A DNA stretch of 64,000 nucleotides from an uncultured Bacteroidaceae bacterium (GTDB lineage: Bacteria; Bacteroidota; Bacteroidia; Bacteroidales; Bacteroidaceae): the NCBI GenBank assembly GCA_905233765.1, contig CAJOCU010000008.1, forward strand, positions 1 through 64,000, given 5' to 3'. The translations under genes were made by a program, and so were the position numbers. Below the pieces are notes generated by a model. That model saw only the letters and a program-made list of their open reading frames with translations. It was not told the DNA's origin and made no database searches. This document shows, one piece after another, positions 26,901 to 34,325 of the stretch. Numbering within the stretch: the stretch's first letter is position 1; each line of letters starts with the position of its first letter.

Positions 26901-29576
26901 GCCGACAAGGGCGTGCTACTGAACAAGAACGCCATGAACCGCACCAGCGATCAGGACTACACGCTGATGTTCTGGTTCAAGACCGATAAGGACGGTAGCG
27001 GCACACTGCTCTCCAACGGCCGCGGCACGAAGGAGGACAACGGCGCACAGAACCTGTTCCACATCGGATTCGAGGCTCCTTCGACAGGCTCAGGACAGGT
27101 GCTGATGTACCGCTCCAACGGCTTCGAGGCCGAGGTGCCGGGCGACTGGAGCGACGGCAAGTGGCACAACTACGCCATGACCGTGAACCGCGCCCGCAAT
27201 GTGGTCAACATCTACGTGGATAAGGAACTGCGCACGACCTTCGAGGCTGACAGCCTGGGCGGCATCAGCGGCGGCTATCCGCTCATCGGTGCTACCCGCT
27301 ACGACGTGGTGAAAGACAATGGCGACGTGGAGGTGAAGGACGGCACGGACGCCCTGAAGGGCAACGTGGATGAACTGATGTTCTTTGCCCAGGCACTGCC
27401 GCAGCGACTCATCGAGACCTATGCCACGAAGAGCCCCAACGGCGACGAGGCCGGTCTGTTGACCTACTTGAGCTTCGACCGTCAGGAGCGCCAGAAGGAC
27501 AACAGTATCGAACTGGTGCCCTATGCCTACAGCAAGAAGATCTATCTGGACGACAAGGGTCAGCCGCGCTATCAGCTCGACCCGCAGACGAAGGAGCCCA
27601 CCGGCACACTGGTGCGCGACTATCTGTTCATCGATGACGAAGCTGTCGTCAAGCAGCACTTCGACCAGACACAGGCAGCACCTGTGGTGCCCTACGAGGA
27701 GGTGAAGAACCTGAAGTTCAGCTTCATCGGACGCGGCAACCAGCTGTTGGTGGAGCTCGACGAGAATGCCGCCCGACTGAACCACCGCAACATCTACGTG
27801 ACGGTGCGCGACATCGAAGACAAGAACGGCAACACGATGGCTTCGCCGCAGACGGCCTGCTACTACGTGACCAACAGCAGCGTACAGTGGATGACGAACC
27901 GCCTCGACCATACTATTAAATATGGTACGGGCGAGGATGAGGACCAGCTGCTGAGCCTGCCGTTCTACAACAGCGGTGCCACCAGCCACAATTACACCAT
28001 CGAGAACTGCCCGCGCTGGCTCACGCTGAACAAGTACAGCGACGTCATCGCACCGCAGACGATGGACTATGTGACTGCAACGATCAGCAAGGACCTGAAC
28101 ATCGGCACCTATAACGAGATCATCTACCTGACCGACGAGGACGGCATCACCGAGCCGTTGTACCTCAACCTGACCATCGAGGGCGACAAGCCGAAGTGGG
28201 CCGACAGCATCGACACGGACTTCCTGGCCAACTCGATGAACATCAGCGGACAGGTGTATCTCTACGGAGAACTCGACACCGACACGCGCGACATCGTGGG
28301 TGTCTTCGACGACGAGAACCGGTGCCACGGCTTCGCCAACATCAGCCACGATGCACAGTCGGGCGAGAACGGCTTGTACCTGACCGTCTATGACAGCCAG
28401 GCCGAAGGTCGCGCACTGAACTTCCGCCTGTGGCAGTACAGCACCGGACGCGAGATCGTGCTCACCACCACACCGGCCATCACATTCACGAAGGACGCTA
28501 TGCTGGGCACCGACAAGCCCGTGCGCTTCGACGGCGGCGAGGACTTCGTGCAGAACTTCAAGCTGAACCCGGGCTGGAACTGGGTATCGTTCAACCTGAA
28601 GAGCAACCAGCTGAAGGATGTGAACAAACTGCTCAAAGCCAAGTCGTGGAGCGATGGCGACATCCTCACCGACATGAACAGCTCAATGACGCTGAAGTAC
28701 AACAAGGAGAAGCAGCAGTGGCTGGTTTCCGGTAGCACGAAGGACATCGTGCTCGAGCCGCAGCAGGCATACGCCATCAAGGTGCATGAGGCTAGCACAT
28801 TCCCCATCGCCGGCACCGTCATCAAAGAGAAGGACGACCGCACCATCACCCTGAACCCGGGATGGAACGGCATCGGCTACACACCGATGACCAACCTGAG
28901 CGTGGAGACCGCACTGAGCGACTACTACGACCAGGCTGAGCCCGGCGATGTGATCAAGAGCCACACCGAGTTCGCGTACTTCTCCAAGACCGGCAACGTA
29001 GGACGCTGGCGCGGTAGCCTGCAGTACATGAAGCCCGGCGAGGGTTACATGATGCTCCGCAAGAATGCCGAAAAAGCTGAATTCACCTACCCGTACTACG
29101 ACATCAACAGCAACTTCCGTGAAGATTGGACGACAGGCGCCAAGCGCAGTGCCGCCGCCAAGTCGCGCAGCACGATGACCGTCAGCGCCGTCGTCGAAGG
29201 CTTCGAAGTGGAAGAGGGCGACAAGCTCATCGCCTTCGCCAATGGCGAGGTGGTAGGGGAAGCCCTTGCTGTCAATGGTTCACCCATTGACGCTGACGGC
29301 CTCTTCTTCCTCAGCATCGCTGGCGATGAGAAGGCCACCATTTGGTTCGCTATCGAGCGTGATGGTGAGATTGTGGCTTCCACCGACGAGGTCATGAGCT
29401 ACGCGGCCAATGCCGTCCTCGGCAGTCCCGACGAGCCCACCGCCATCAACTTCGTACACGCTGACACGGCCTTCGAGAACGGCATGTGGTACACCATCGG
29501 CGGCGTGAAACTGCCGAAGCGTCCAACCCACAAGGGTGTCTATATCTTCAATGGCAAGAAGGTTGTAGTGAAGTAA
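17901..29576 (+). CDS. Giant secreted multidomain repeat protein (3891 residues)
   Basis: Signal peptide at 1-32 (MNKLNQFRRGRQWLAMLLAL...TAAAD). Order of visible modules: beta-sandwich region with FN3-like segments (about 290-400); three GLUG-like repeats, each around an FDGNGHTL motif at residues 572, 793 and 1014, exactly 221 residues apart; FN3-like DFFTVYRR (about 1337); two carboxypeptidase-regulatory-like domains (about 1400-1600, GYVRFNDGTGVPNVQVVANY); a long beta-rich middle; two LamG/concanavalin-like domains (about 2797-2985 and 2992-3184); two NPGWN repeats (about 3555 and 3655); and a C-terminal ending THKGVYIFNGKKVVVK of the Prevotella secreted-protein type. Probably a surface adhesin or matrix protein. 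The GLUG part is AT-richer than the rest. A CCTTCGACAGGCTCAGGA repeat lies in frame in the second LamG domain. Confidence 0.9.
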   Translation: MNKLNQFRRGRQWLAMLLALFAWLLPQTAAADTYVDRKENYKVSLGGTNIIYFQAPVYDTEGADCWVTLGSLKVSGDGIPEQVIFQWQSEKDINNSNTSLSCYFSTSSSTFFNITLGNSRSVFKLTKDNAGWQPLARNSDGKTFEFSAEWMVPYNMLGKELTFTWDVKRDGNSRTEEKVSGLETTKVKVPAASNKLVPTITQGMLNPNDPGKIEVPWFLASDKITKAHYEYDDANGKHHSEKIENATSGIIVLDATEPHRNFRVVCSYKEAAAAGEYDIEDVASKTMNLSMIHPPIAMTARPLYDRKGKVELKWSVPYLDDGDMTPTDFFEIQRSLTGKEEDFVTIFEQFYSTGDKKTTYTYIDSTLVEDITADMLQNGGTLDKLTYRVRRVITKDWGWGSKNNCATYASCIVDNLHLLRIKDWTAKWEDQRAYTVRVAWDYANELGGVWDDRAKMILHLTMKNRDGGIVEEQKIELNQTDRDRRYTIVNCYRPCVTYDVEMYVEQGESPLNQLEQMTDFFFPIRTAADWKTFLNKVKAAEGKYDVNARLYADISIENTVGLYEEYPYRGTFDGNGHTLNVNISGGVLENLGIFRFVDNATFRDLHTTGTINTGNKYAGSLIGRIRNGHSVVIENCRSSITLNNTINGDATMGGFVGLVGDNASVTFRNCKFDGSFNGDNCHSNGGFIGCCLEKTTAIIDNCLFAPVQIRTKLENCATWARKYNSCTLRVANSYATREYSAFIVIRNASDWHTFAVMVNNAVNQSWVDARLEADITTSEHVGVTEGATYRGTFDGNGHTLTFNKEWTTNERFIAPFRHVGDATIKNLKVKGSISSSQMYATGLIAQVLNGSATIENCQSSVTLKGTMDGEGTLSGFVGRVSNSKVAIRNCRFDGSFEGDRCFGNAGFISWIDEVSSATIENCLFAPDRINTKTDKNETWARKDDSGTVTVTNSHATQYYGTETVTIDGKPFMVLRSTADWGKFLDALSKNPATNAIMDADFGIVTSAGQFNGIFDGNGHTLNINIDGGTNQCIAIFKNATDYTIKNLHVTGKIWAGMHSATFVGISSRSGATACKILNCRASNEVNVRDGYMLGGFIGRGNGADIVNCLFDGELYCSAGDPWAGAFYGFLDGDLNGAVQSCLDKAYFHNIGQRYFNINGSHQAWGNGANQWSYNNWSYNNGNGAEYVGSKSVDELVNTLGSGNWENVGGAVVPKMFKTEIPANPWATMSANDMVAALGGDWEVVDGKAVPKIASAPVVSEASLEDLLAKLGSNWVKEGETINPVTTMCDEPNYAPFPKPELPDFYHTSNGKIDAELLTTTRQSSVLLAWNTDGNPIDFFTVYRRVKDAGDAWKEVATNLDQMSYEDKSVSPLATYEYKVVAVNQCEGRDSTETEVKVGECKHTGRVDGYVRFNDGTGVPNVQVVANYDGKKVKSTKTDESGYFVIDELSYYEKTSAEYEVKAVGETGITFEGGVDSYTITFNATSNDETLHEFIITSGKRFSGYVMYDGTSIPVKGVNFMVNGQKIHNAKGDLVETDYDGAFSFRVMQGDNKIQAVMDNHEFVGDGYYKNAEAQNITDDVAGIYFYDATKVKLTGRIVGGNDQGLLPLGNNLSKNNLGDSLQVVLTLEGDNKSWLVYDNLNPNRTERDTVYRHPRNGQKHYTTVKTLRKRMEVTPDLKTGEYELMLPPVRWKVQQVYCKGYPTLFQEGQVSEVVDLTKCLVEKDTTYVGSYKDVDSITVSKPSLTYHAIYNRIYRAPVEVTYKQLGYDDFDYFGDKNYIASELTGKQTQVPLAYKNPADTTQALYTFTYPVFSLERRYSIRLQVGESYRYNNDPANKPDLVRVGGGIATIHNGMKDGAPKDTLHIDALGQATYYLTADQTPVLLSDFSALKTVTFSVAQDGNNYEAAPLMGYVLNMFPIGAGKDILTEGTPILYDYLRDPPGAFSSNTLAKGATLNHTYMMNLSLTAGVYIGLKQGENLQTVSATVAAPSGMGTAVGPISLSDNYDTNIDFLMYNANGSKAFSHSMVVGNNISTSGDPSMVGADADLYIGTVQNVVVTPMSSIRAVTKKMYNDMIARTGAGAQMVSLAGKYDEYGTVMKIAEGLDAKGDTLYLIRDVALGYGPKIQSQFAYSQKQLLTQIIPAKAKEIVDLMYFGTKENAQTIANNTQQPVYLSLRERTDSLFAVVNKKIKDHAYNTTIDKAEPGINYLVVLPKDKKESDFNDEVAAKYGVIKAWVDMIAQNEAEKLTVRDLMVNYDVAGAQGVNYSETFDASFSNSFTHHFPVATEVDYFGLGKGVSNVFSAVGIGSTIITGIALSLKEMKTWSVPDAKLALLDTENGMKSEVKFAGSLLQWTVFPVLSYTTIGTNSETTSYNRTESFTIATDANSHLNVDVYRAWYSTAQKDQLTAYNIFSNDNFNRMYDEVAGQVDKSLKSENISGPRGFIFRTRGGATQNPWEDQRVTKVFQPGSELDARTLKICNPKIRLDKQSISGVSVNDAAKFMVFLSNESEKPEATDGLTVLQLFAADQANPLGAKITVNGQPLTTGGMTVSVVPGMETALTMEVRAGQGFDFEDLTIGVMSPSDAENALATISFDVHFLREAGGVNIQTPGDKWVLNTMAQKDSERGWYIPVTINGFDRHQHNFDHIEFQYKESQRGDDSWTNLCSFYADSTLMANANGVRKMIPVNGNIVTEFFGEGWVTERTYDLRAVLFCRNGNDFLTTPSKIISGIKDTRRPQLFGTPEPKSGLLTAGDDIIFNFSEDIEYNYLSAITNFEVKGEVNNDNLSEMVSVQFAGQASVETEAKRNFSGKDLTIDMMVKPSETGREMPIFSHGTNGEKLQLWLTPDFKLKAVVNDQTFESSEAIGKNAFRQVALTINQQDSTLTFFKGGIEMGRHKLNALYNGTGPLIFGRTNELNRNESQYYEGRMMEARLWYSAMDGGLIGSTFGSKRLTGYEKDLVDYYPMNEGSGDYVNDHTQGANAKLIGASWAVPRGLSLHLEKADKGVLLNKNAMNRTSDQDYTLMFWFKTDKDGSGTLLSNGRGTKEDNGAQNLFHIGFEAPSTGSGQVLMYRSNGFEAEVPGDWSDGKWHNYAMTVNRARNVVNIYVDKELRTTFEADSLGGISGGYPLIGATRYDVVKDNGDVEVKDGTDALKGNVDELMFFAQALPQRLIETYATKSPNGDEAGLLTYLSFDRQERQKDNSIELVPYAYSKKIYLDDKGQPRYQLDPQTKEPTGTLVRDYLFIDDEAVVKQHFDQTQAAPVVPYEEVKNLKFSFIGRGNQLLVELDENAARLNHRNIYVTVRDIEDKNGNTMASPQTACYYVTNSSVQWMTNRLDHTIKYGTGEDEDQLLSLPFYNSGATSHNYTIENCPRWLTLNKYSDVIAPQTMDYVTATISKDLNIGTYNEIIYLTDEDGITEPLYLNLTIEGDKPKWADSIDTDFLANSMNISGQVYLYGELDTDTRDIVGVFDDENRCHGFANISHDAQSGENGLYLTVYDSQAEGRALNFRLWQYSTGREIVLTTTPAITFTKDAMLGTDKPVRFDGGEDFVQNFKLNPGWNWVSFNLKSNQLKDVNKLLKAKSWSDGDILTDMNSSMTLKYNKEKQQWLVSGSTKDIVLEPQQAYAIKVHEASTFPIAGTVIKEKDDRTITLNPGWNGIGYTPMTNLSVETALSDYYDQAEPGDVIKSHTEFAYFSKTGNVGRWRGSLQYMKPGEGYMMLRKNAEKAEFTYPYYDINSNFREDWTTGAKRSAAAKSRSTMTVSAVVEGFEVEEGDKLIAFANGEVVGEALAVNGSPIDADGLFFLSIAGDEKATIWFAIERDGEIVASTDEVMSYAANAVLGSPDEPTAINFVHADTAFENGMWYTIGGVKLPKRPTHKGVYIFNGKKVVVK
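27078..27099 (+). repeat. CCTTCGACAGGCTCAGGA repeat in the giant gene
   Basis: An imperfect palindrome (CCTTCGACAGG/CTCAGGA) coding PSTGSGQ at about residue 3060 in the second LamG domain. This sequence is known to me as a widespread short insert in many bacterial genomes, normally in frame. Confidence 0.6.
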
Positions 29577-29752
29577 AAGACCCACCCCCGACCCCTCCCG
29601 TCAGGGAGGGGAGCTGCGGGGTGGTAGTCGAAATATCGAAATGTCGAAAAAATAAAAGCAACTATGAAATCAATTGATAAATCAATGAGCAACTCCCGCC
29701 AGCAAAGGTATTTTCTCCCCGCCCTGACGGGAGGGGCTTGGGGGTGGGTCTT
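29577..29752. repeat. REPIN-like inverted repeat pair spanning the giant gene/lipoprotein junction
   Basis: Left unit from 29577 (AAGACCCACCCCCG, then hairpin CCCCTCCC/GGGAGGGG at 29592-29611, outer pair CCACCCC/GGGGTGG), right unit in inverse orientation ending GGGGGTGGGTCTT at 29752. The spacer holds CGAAATATCGAAATGTCGAA units and the start codon of the next gene. The left end abuts the giant gene's stop; the right unit codes part of the lipoprotein signal peptide. Confidence 0.85.
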
Positions 29753-30512
29753 CCTGCTCGCCTTTACTCTCTGTGCTTGCAGCGAGGATGACAACGAGAA
29801 CAACGGTAATGGTGGTGGCAACGGCAGCAACATCCATAATACGTCATACACAGTGACCTCGCAGAGCGAGCCTCCTGTGTGGCAGATGGACTGGAGCGGC
29901 GACCAGCAGCGCCCTAACTGGCAGGAACCGAATCCATCCCTCTATGCCAACTGGACCCTCCTGAATGTGCAGATCGAGGAGGAGCTGGAGGACTATGTCA
30001 CCAAGGACGACCTGCTGGCGCTCTTCGTGGGCGACGAGCTGCGCGGATGTATCGGTCCGGAAATCTTCATGGGCACTGACATCGTCAATCCATCGTTCGA
30101 GATCACAGCCTACGGCAATGAGACAGACGCTGACGGCACAAATGTCACGCTGCAGTACTACTGCCACAAGCTGAAACAAATCTTCACGGCGCAGGCCACC
30201 ATCTACTTTAGCCTGGATGAGAGCCCTGGCGGCAAAGTGGAGTTCACCCGAGGCTCTGCCAAGTACCCCGTGGTGACGACGGTGAATGTCGATGCTTTCC
30301 TGGAGAAAGCCGACATCATCCCCATCGGCGGTAACATCATCGGTGCCTTCGTGGGCGACGAGTGCCGCGGCCACGTCACGCTCTCGGAGCTCGGCAGTAC
30401 ACGGCTGGTCATCTATGGCCGCAAGGCAGGCGAGCTGGTGACGCTGAAGTACTACGACGCCCTGACGGAGCGGCTGTTCACGATTGCCGACGCCATCAAG
30501 ATGCCGTTTTAA
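29664..30512 (+). CDS. Lipoprotein with two VGDE(L/C)RG domains
   Basis: 282 residues. The N-terminus is MKSIDKSMSNSRQQRYF followed by a hydrophobic stretch LPALTGGAWGWVFLLAFTLCAC, lipobox Cys at about residue 40. The first half of this hydrophobic core is encoded by a palindromic repeat unit, so the signal sequence is unusually long. The linker is Asn/Gly-rich. The mature protein holds two related beta domains with LLALFVGDELRGCIG (about 116) and IIGAFVGDECRGHVT (about 230); the same motif occurs in the giant protein (IVGVFDDENRCHGFAN), suggesting a common partner or surface assembly. The two genes are adjacent and probably cotranscribed. Confidence 0.75.
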   Translation: MKSIDKSMSNSRQQRYFLPALTGGAWGWVFLLAFTLCACSEDDNENNGNGGGNGSNIHNTSYTVTSQSEPPVWQMDWSGDQQRPNWQEPNPSLYANWTLLNVQIEEELEDYVTKDDLLALFVGDELRGCIGPEIFMGTDIVNPSFEITAYGNETDADGTNVTLQYYCHKLKQIFTAQATIYFSLDESPGGKVEFTRGSAKYPVVTTVNVDAFLEKADIIPIGGNIIGAFVGDECRGHVTLSELGSTRLVIYGRKAGELVTLKYYDALTERLFTIADAIKMPF

Positions 30513-30595
30513 AGACTGCGTTTGATTTATATCAAGAAAGGCTGTTTTTGTGCAAGAAAAAGGTACAATAGTGTATAAAATACACGAATTATCCT

Positions 30596-30603
30596 TACCT
30601 TTG
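30596..30603 (+). promoter_or_regulatory. Promoter -7 element of the putative non-coding RNA
   Basis: TACCTTTG with an AT-rich upstream region (GTGTATAAAATACAC palindrome at about 30571-30585). Predicted transcription start about 30606-30610. Confidence 0.7.
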
Positions 30604-30605
30604 CA

Positions 30606-30953
30606 GTGTCTTTAAGAGAAAAGACATTCTCAATGATAGAACGTGTCTGCGACAGATACATCTATATTATACGGTTTTTCATGGTATTAGGTTAGTTTTA
30701 AAGGTTTTCATCTCCGAGCCACAACGGTGGCTCACTTTAGGTAAGTTAGTTAAGGTAAGTTGATTGCAGGATACCCCTTCGGGGGTTTCCATTTCAGAGT
30801 AACTCAGCACAACTGCCGCAGTGATGCGCCCAGAAAAAGCAAAGAGACTTAACATCGTTTATTTGTTCTCTAAAAAGTTATTCTGAGAGATTCAACAAGA
30901 TTTGTTCATAGCTTTAGGCGCGGCTCTTCGTGAGAAGGGCCGCGTCTGTTTTT
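30606..30953 (+). ncRNA. Putative structured non-coding RNA, about 345 nt
   Basis: It lies between a good -7 element and a good terminator and has no credible reading frame. Local hairpins: GTCTTT-AAGAGA-AAAGAC at the 5' end, GAGCCAC-AACG-GTGGCTC around 30716-30733, and GGATACCCC-TTCG-GGGGTTTCC around 30769-30790; TTAGGTAAGTTAG/TTAAGGTAAGTTG is a tandem unit. Signature sequences of RNase P RNA, tmRNA and SRP RNA are absent. A 6S-like or Bacteroidales-specific RNA is possible but cannot be shown here. Confidence 0.6.
30916..30953 (+). terminator. Rho-independent terminator of the non-coding RNA
   Basis: AGGCGCGGC...GCCGCGTCT stem (with an extra CTT/AAG pairing inside) followed by GTTTTTG. Confidence 0.85.
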
Positions 30954-31018
30954 GTGCGGATGTATGCAAAAAAAGAAAAAAGTTCCTCGTTCCATGTAGG
31001 AGGTTCAAAGTTTTTCCG

Positions 31019-31026
31019 TACCTTTG
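31019..31026 (+). promoter_or_regulatory. Promoter -7 element of mutS
   Basis: TACCTTTG, 31 bases before the ATG; the short leader contains ACTTTAAACTTTAAACG. Confidence 0.75.
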
Positions 31027-31057
31027 TGCTCGAACTCTTTAAACTTTAAACGAAAGC

Positions 31058-33670
31058 ATGCCCGAAGTCACTCCGATGATGAAACAGTTCTTCGACCTGA
31101 AGGCAAAGCACCCCGATGCTATTCTGCTCTTCAGGTGTGGAGACTTTTATGAGACCTACGCGCAGGATGCTGTGGAGGCCGCTGACATCTTGGGTATCAC
31201 GCTCACCAAACGCAACAACGGTCGCGAGAACGAAAGCACGGCGATGGCAGGCTTCCCCCATCACGCGCTGGACACCTATCTGCCCAAGCTTGTGCGCGCG
31301 GGACGTCGCGTGGCCATCTGCGATCAGCTGGAGGACCCCAAACTGACGAAGAAACTCGTCAAGCGTGGCATCACGGAGCTGGTGACACCCGGCGTGGCCA
31401 TGACGGACACGGTACTCAACTACCGCGAGAACAACTTCCTTGCCGCCGTGCATTTCATGAAGGAGGATCTCGTGGGAGTGAGCTTCCTCGACATCTCCAC
31501 GGGTGAGTGGCTCGTGGCCGAGGGCACCGCGGAGTATGTGGATAAGCTCATGGGAAACTTCGGCCCCAAGGAGGTGCTCTATGAGCGTGGTCGCAAGGGA
31601 CTGTTTGAGGGCTGTTTCGGCACGAAGTTTGTCACCTTCGAACTCGACGACTGGGTGTTCACCAGTCAGACGGCCAACGACAAGCTCACGCGCCACTTCG
31701 AGGTGAAGAACCTCAAGGGCTTCGGCATCGACGGACTGCGCGCTGGTGTCATCGCTGCCGGCGCCATCCTGCAATACCTGGAGCTGACGCAGCACACGCA
31801 GCTGCAGCACATCACCAGCATCAGCCGCATCGAGGAGGAGCGCTATGTGCGACTCGACAAGTTCACGGTGCGCAATCTGGAACTCATCCAGCCCCTGAAC
31901 GAGGGCGGGCGCTCGCTGCTCGACGTGCTCGATCACACCGTCACGCCCATGGGTGCACGCCTGCTGCACCGCTGGATGCTGTTCCCACTGCGTGACACGG
32001 TGCAGATCAACCACCGTCTGGACGTCGTCGATTACTACTTCCGCCATCCGGAATTTCGCGATTTCATCGAGGAACAGCTGCACCTCATCGGTGACTTGGA
32101 ACGCATCACGTCGAAGGTGGCCGTGGGACGTGTCACGCCGCGAGATATCGTGCAGCTGCGCGTGGCATTGCAGGCCATCGAACCGATGAAGCAGGCGTGC
32201 ATGGCGGCCGAGGACGAGACGCTGCGACTCATAGGTGAACAACTGAACCTCTGCGCCAACATCCGCGATCGCATCGCACGCGAGATACAACCCGACCCGC
32301 CCTTGCAGATTCAGAAGGGCGGCGTCATCGCCGCCGGCGTCAGTCCCGAACTCGACGAACTGCGCAGCATCGCCTACAGCGGCAAGGACTACCTCCTGCA
32401 ACTGCAGCAGCGCGAGGCTGAGGCCACGGGCATCCAAAGCCTGAAGGTGGCCTACAACAACGTCTTCGGTTACTATCTGGAGGTGCGCAACACCTACAAG
32501 GATCGTGTGCCGGCAGAGTGGATTCGCAAGCAGACACTCGTGAATGCCGAGCGCTATATCACACAAGAGCTGAAGGAGTACGAGGAGAAGATCCTGGGCG
32601 CCGAGGACAAGATCCTCGCCCTGGAGACGCGCCTCTTCACGGCCCTCGTGAGCGATGTGGCCGTCTTTGCCCCCGATATCCAACGCAACGCGCAGCTGGT
32701 GGCGCAGCTGGACTGCCTGCTCTCCTTTGCCTCGACAGCGGCTGAGCGGGGTTACATCCGCCCCGTCGTGGATGACAGCACCGACATCGACATCCGTCAG
32801 GGTCGCCACCCTGTCATCGAGTGCGAGATGCCCGTGGGCGAACGCTACATCGCCAATGATGTCCGCATGGACACGCAGGCGCAGCAGATACTCATCATCA
32901 CAGGTCCGAACATGGCCGGTAAGAGTGCCCTGCTCCGCCAGACAGCCCTTATCACGTTGCTGGCACAGATAGGCTGTTTCGTGCCTGCCGAGAGCGCCCG
33001 CATCGGGTGGGTCGATAAGATCTTCACGCGCGTGGGCGCGAGCGATAATATATCGGTGGGCGAGAGCACCTTCATGGTGGAGATGAGCGAGGCTGCCAAC
33101 ATCCTCAACAACATCTCAGAGCGCTCACTCATCCTCTTCGACGAACTGGGCCGTGGCACCTCCACCTACGACGGCATCAGTATCGCCTGGGCCATCGTGG
33201 AGTTCATCCATGAGAACCAGCGCGGTCATGCCCGTACGCTCTTCGCCACACACTACCATGAGCTCAACGAGATGGAGAAGCATTTTTCGCGCATCAAGAA
33301 CTTCAATGTCAGCGTGCGTGAGGTGCGCGGCAAGGTGCTCTTCGTGCGCAAGCTGGAACCGGGAGGCTCTGAACACAGCTTCGGTATCCACGTGGCCAAG
33401 CTGGCTGGTATGCCCAAGGACATCGTGAAGCGCGCAGAGATGATCCTGCATCAGCTGGAGTCCAGCGCCGACCGCGAAGGGCTTGGCATGGGGGCCAAGA
33501 TTGGTGCTATGCCTGAGAACGACCACATGCAGCTCAGTTTCTTCCAGCTCGACGACCCTGTCCTCTGCCAGATTCGCGACCAGATCCTCGGCCTCGACAT
33601 CAACAGTCTTACGCCCATTGATGCCCTCAACAAACTTGACAGCATCCAGCGTATCCTGACGGGAAAGTAA
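31058..33670 (+). CDS. mutS: DNA mismatch repair protein MutS
   Basis: 870 residues, normal length for MutS1. It recognises mismatches and starts repair with MutL. Mismatch-reading Phe-x-Glu is at residues 30-32 (GDFYETY). The ATPase carries Walker [12 protein letters not shown] at about residue 616, the signature [13 protein letters not shown] at about 694-706 and [10 protein letters not shown] after it. The C-terminal end ([21 protein letters not shown]) is the usual MutS tail. Monocistronic: own promoter, and the convergent deacetylase gene ends 8 bases beyond its stop. Confidence 0.98.
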   Translation: MPEVTPMMKQFFDLKAKHPDAILLFRCGDFYETYAQDAVEAADILGITLTKRNNGRENESTAMAGFPHHALDTYLPKLVRAGRRVAICDQLEDPKLTKKLVKRGITELVTPGVAMTDTVLNYRENNFLAAVHFMKEDLVGVSFLDISTGEWLVAEGTAEYVDKLMGNFGPKEVLYERGRKGLFEGCFGTKFVTFELDDWVFTSQTANDKLTRHFEVKNLKGFGIDGLRAGVIAAGAILQYLELTQHTQLQHITSISRIEEERYVRLDKFTVRNLELIQPLNEGGRSLLDVLDHTVTPMGARLLHRWMLFPLRDTVQINHRLDVVDYYFRHPEFRDFIEEQLHLIGDLERITSKVAVGRVTPRDIVQLRVALQAIEPMKQACMAAEDETLRLIGEQLNLCANIRDRIAREIQPDPPLQIQKGGVIAAGVSPELDELRSIAYSGKDYLLQLQQREAEATGIQSLKVAYNNVFGYYLEVRNTYKDRVPAEWIRKQTLVNAERYITQELKEYEEKILGAEDKILALETRLFTALVSDVAVFAPDIQRNAQLVAQLDCLLSFASTAAERGYIRPVVDDSTDIDIRQGRHPVIECEMPVGERYIANDVRMDTQAQQILIITGPNMAGKSALLRQTALITLLAQIGCFVPAESARIGWVDKIFTRVGASDNISVGESTFMVEMSEAANILNNISERSLILFDELGRGTSTYDGISIAWAIVEFIHENQRGHARTLFATHYHELNEMEKHFSRIKNFNVSVREVRGKVLFVRKLEPGGSEHSFGIHVAKLAGMPKDIVKRAEMILHQLESSADREGLGMGAKIGAMPENDHMQLSFFQLDDPVLCQIRDQILGLDINSLTPIDALNKLDSIQRILTGK

Positions 33671-33678
33671 CGATTTGT

Positions 33679-34323
33679 TTATTCAAACACACGGAACTCG
33701 TAGCCCTCGGCAATAAGCCATTCGAGGGCGGCGGGTAGCATCTTCTTTAACTTGGCGATGCTACGCAGAGAGTCGTGGAAGGTGATGATGGAGCCGTTAC
33801 GAGCATAGCGCTTCACATTGTCGAGGACTTCGTCGGCCGTGAGGCGCTTGCTGTAGTCGCGCGTCACCAGATCCCACATGACGATGCGATAGCCTTTGCG
33901 GCGTATGATGCGGTACTGCAAAGGGCGCATCCAGCCATGGGGAGGGCGGAAAAGAGAATTCAGGGTTTCGCCCTTGGCGGGGGTGAAACTCTGAATCAGT
34001 TCCTGCGCTTTCTTCGTGTTGCGCAGATAGTTCTTAGAGAGCCATCGGAAGCCACCGATATGGTTATAGGTGTGGTTGCCCACACGATGTCCTTCGTCGA
34101 TGATGCGATGGAACAGCTCAGGATATTTGCGAACATTGTCGCCCACTACGAAAAAGGTGGCTTTGATGCCATAGTGCGCGAGGGTGTCGAGCACGAAGGG
34201 CGTAGCCTCAGGGATGGGGCCGTCGTCGAAGGTCAGATAGACAGCCTTCACCGACGGATCCATCCGCCAAATGGCATGAGGATAGAGCCACCGCAGGAAG
34301 CGGGCAGGTTGTTCAATAATCAC
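33679..34323 (-). CDS. Polysaccharide deacetylase (NodB homology domain)
   Basis: 214 residues. The NodB catalytic motifs are visible: motif 1 VYLTFDDGP (metal-binding and base Asp, about residues 28-36), motif 2 HRVGNHTYNH (two metal His), motif 3 FRPPHGW, then MWDLVTRDYSKR and a final IITFHDS. Family members remove N-acetyl groups from peptidoglycan or other glycans. No clear signal peptide; the N-terminus FLRWLYPHAIWRM is mildly hydrophobic. Its gene starts 2 bases after the DUF2723 gene's stop codon, so both form one operon and may act on the same envelope glycan. Confidence 0.9.
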   Translation of the reverse strand: MIIEQPARFLRWLYPHAIWRMDPSVKAVYLTFDDGPIPEATPFVLDTLAHYGIKATFFVVGDNVRKYPELFHRIIDEGHRVGNHTYNHIGGFRWLSKNYLRNTKKAQELIQSFTPAKGETLNSLFRPPHGWMRPLQYRIIRRKGYRIVMWDLVTRDYSKRLTADEVLDNVKRYARNGSIITFHDSLRSIAKLKKMLPAALEWLIAEGYEFRVFE

Positions 34324-34325
34324 GT

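Larger units (their letters stand above)
30513..31018. other. Intergenic region with a non-coding transcription unit
   Basis: No open frame of note. It carries a promoter (30596-30603), about 340 bases of structured sequence and a strong terminator (30916-30953), followed by the mutS promoter. Confidence 0.7.

Noticed and set aside
29480..29576. Type IX secretion C-terminal domain at the giant protein's end
   Set aside because: The last residues (GVYIFNGKKVVVK) look like a sorting tail, but the full domain is not clear, so no secretion route is claimed.
29704..29711. CAAAGGTA (minus-strand TACCTTTG) inside the lipoprotein N-terminus
   Set aside because: It would direct transcription antisense into the giant gene; no gene begins there.
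30606..30953. Assignment of the non-coding RNA to RNase P, tmRNA or SRP RNA
   Set aside because: The conserved core sequences of these RNAs are not seen; left unassigned.
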